Part shown: positions 5,727-5,843 of the stretch, in pieces
How the letters are laid out: each line of letters begins with the position of its first letter
Position numbering within the stretch: the stretch's first letter is position 1
Assembly (NCBI GenBank): GCA_030043175.1
Contig: JASHYD010000296.1
Location: 1-5,843 of the forward strand
Source: Xanthobacteraceae bacterium
GTDB lineage: Bacteria; Pseudomonadota; Alphaproteobacteria; Rhizobiales; Xanthobacteraceae
Direction of reading: 5' to 3'
DNA length: 5,843 nucleotides
The notes under the pieces: model-generated
The model's input: the letters and a program-made list of their open reading frames with translations, nothing else
What the model was told of the DNA's origin: nothing
Database searches by the model: none
Made by a program: the position numbers and the translations under genes

Positions 5727-5843
5727 TTGTCCGTGGAGAGTACGGACCCCTTCGTTCGCGGCCCGTTTGTCTCAGCTGGTGCTACCACCGTGTCGGCAGA
5801 CCAGCCACGTTATGCTGATTTGATTGAGGTTTCTTGCACCTTC
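5727..5843 (+). CDS. Possible start of a hypothetical gene, cut by window end
   Basis: A frame opens with TTG at 5727 and stays open for 39 codons to the last base of the window. GGAG (5718-5721) lies five bases before it. GTG at 5733 is an alternative start with longer spacing. An in-frame stop at 5682-5684 limits how far upstream it can begin. The visible peptide, beginning (M)SVESTDPFVRGPFVSAGA and continuing to about YADLIEVSCTF, is not one I recognise and has no signal peptide. The other five frames over the final 100 bases are mostly interrupted. The evidence is the ribosome binding site and openness only, so this is tentative. If real, it follows smc on the same strand 88 bases later. 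Confidence 0.4.
   Translation, partial: MSVESTDPFVRGPFVSAGATTVSADQPRYADLIEVSCTF

Overview
The window looks like chromosomal DNA of an alphaproteobacterium, most likely a Rhizobiales member close to Bradyrhizobium. This rests on recall and inspection, not a search. The long SMC protein has the alphaproteobacterial form of the family: an N-terminus reading MKLTRLRLVGFKSF, the LSGGEQALTALALIF signature, and a conserved C-terminal tail containing NPITMARMNRLFGVTM. The smc gene is GC-rich. The stretches before it are visibly more AT-rich and mostly non-coding.

Layout, all on the + strand. 1-52 holds the terminator of a gene lying outside the window. 278-697 is a complete single-domain universal stress protein with an intact ATP-binding loop. 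698-1372 is a long gene-poor stretch. It contains a small element with imperfect terminal inverted repeats flanked by CTAG (about 814-980), a hairpin near 1241-1259, and a possible promoter. 1373-1813 is a small, probably helical protein I do not recognise. 1841-1974 is a regulatory leader: a -35-like TTGACG, then a fluoride riboswitch aptamer (crcB motif, 1875-1920), then two tandem hairpins, the second a textbook intrinsic terminator. 2180-5638 is a complete smc gene of 1152 codons. 5727-5843 is a possible gene start cut by the window edge.

The most notable point is the fluoride riboswitch with no fluoride exporter (crcB or clcF) behind it. The first gene downstream that I can support is smc, about 200 bases past the terminator. 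The leader folds into a plausible set of exclusive pairings: pseudoknot against hairpin 1, and the 3' arm of hairpin 1 against the terminator stem. This would turn downstream transcription on when fluoride is bound. So either a chromosome-condensation ATPase is under fluoride control here, or the riboswitch is an orphan left by rearrangement. In many alphaproteobacteria, as I recall, smc sits behind a dsbA-like gene; no such gene is present here. The usp gene nearby fits a stress-related neighbourhood, but nothing in the sequence links it directly to fluoride.
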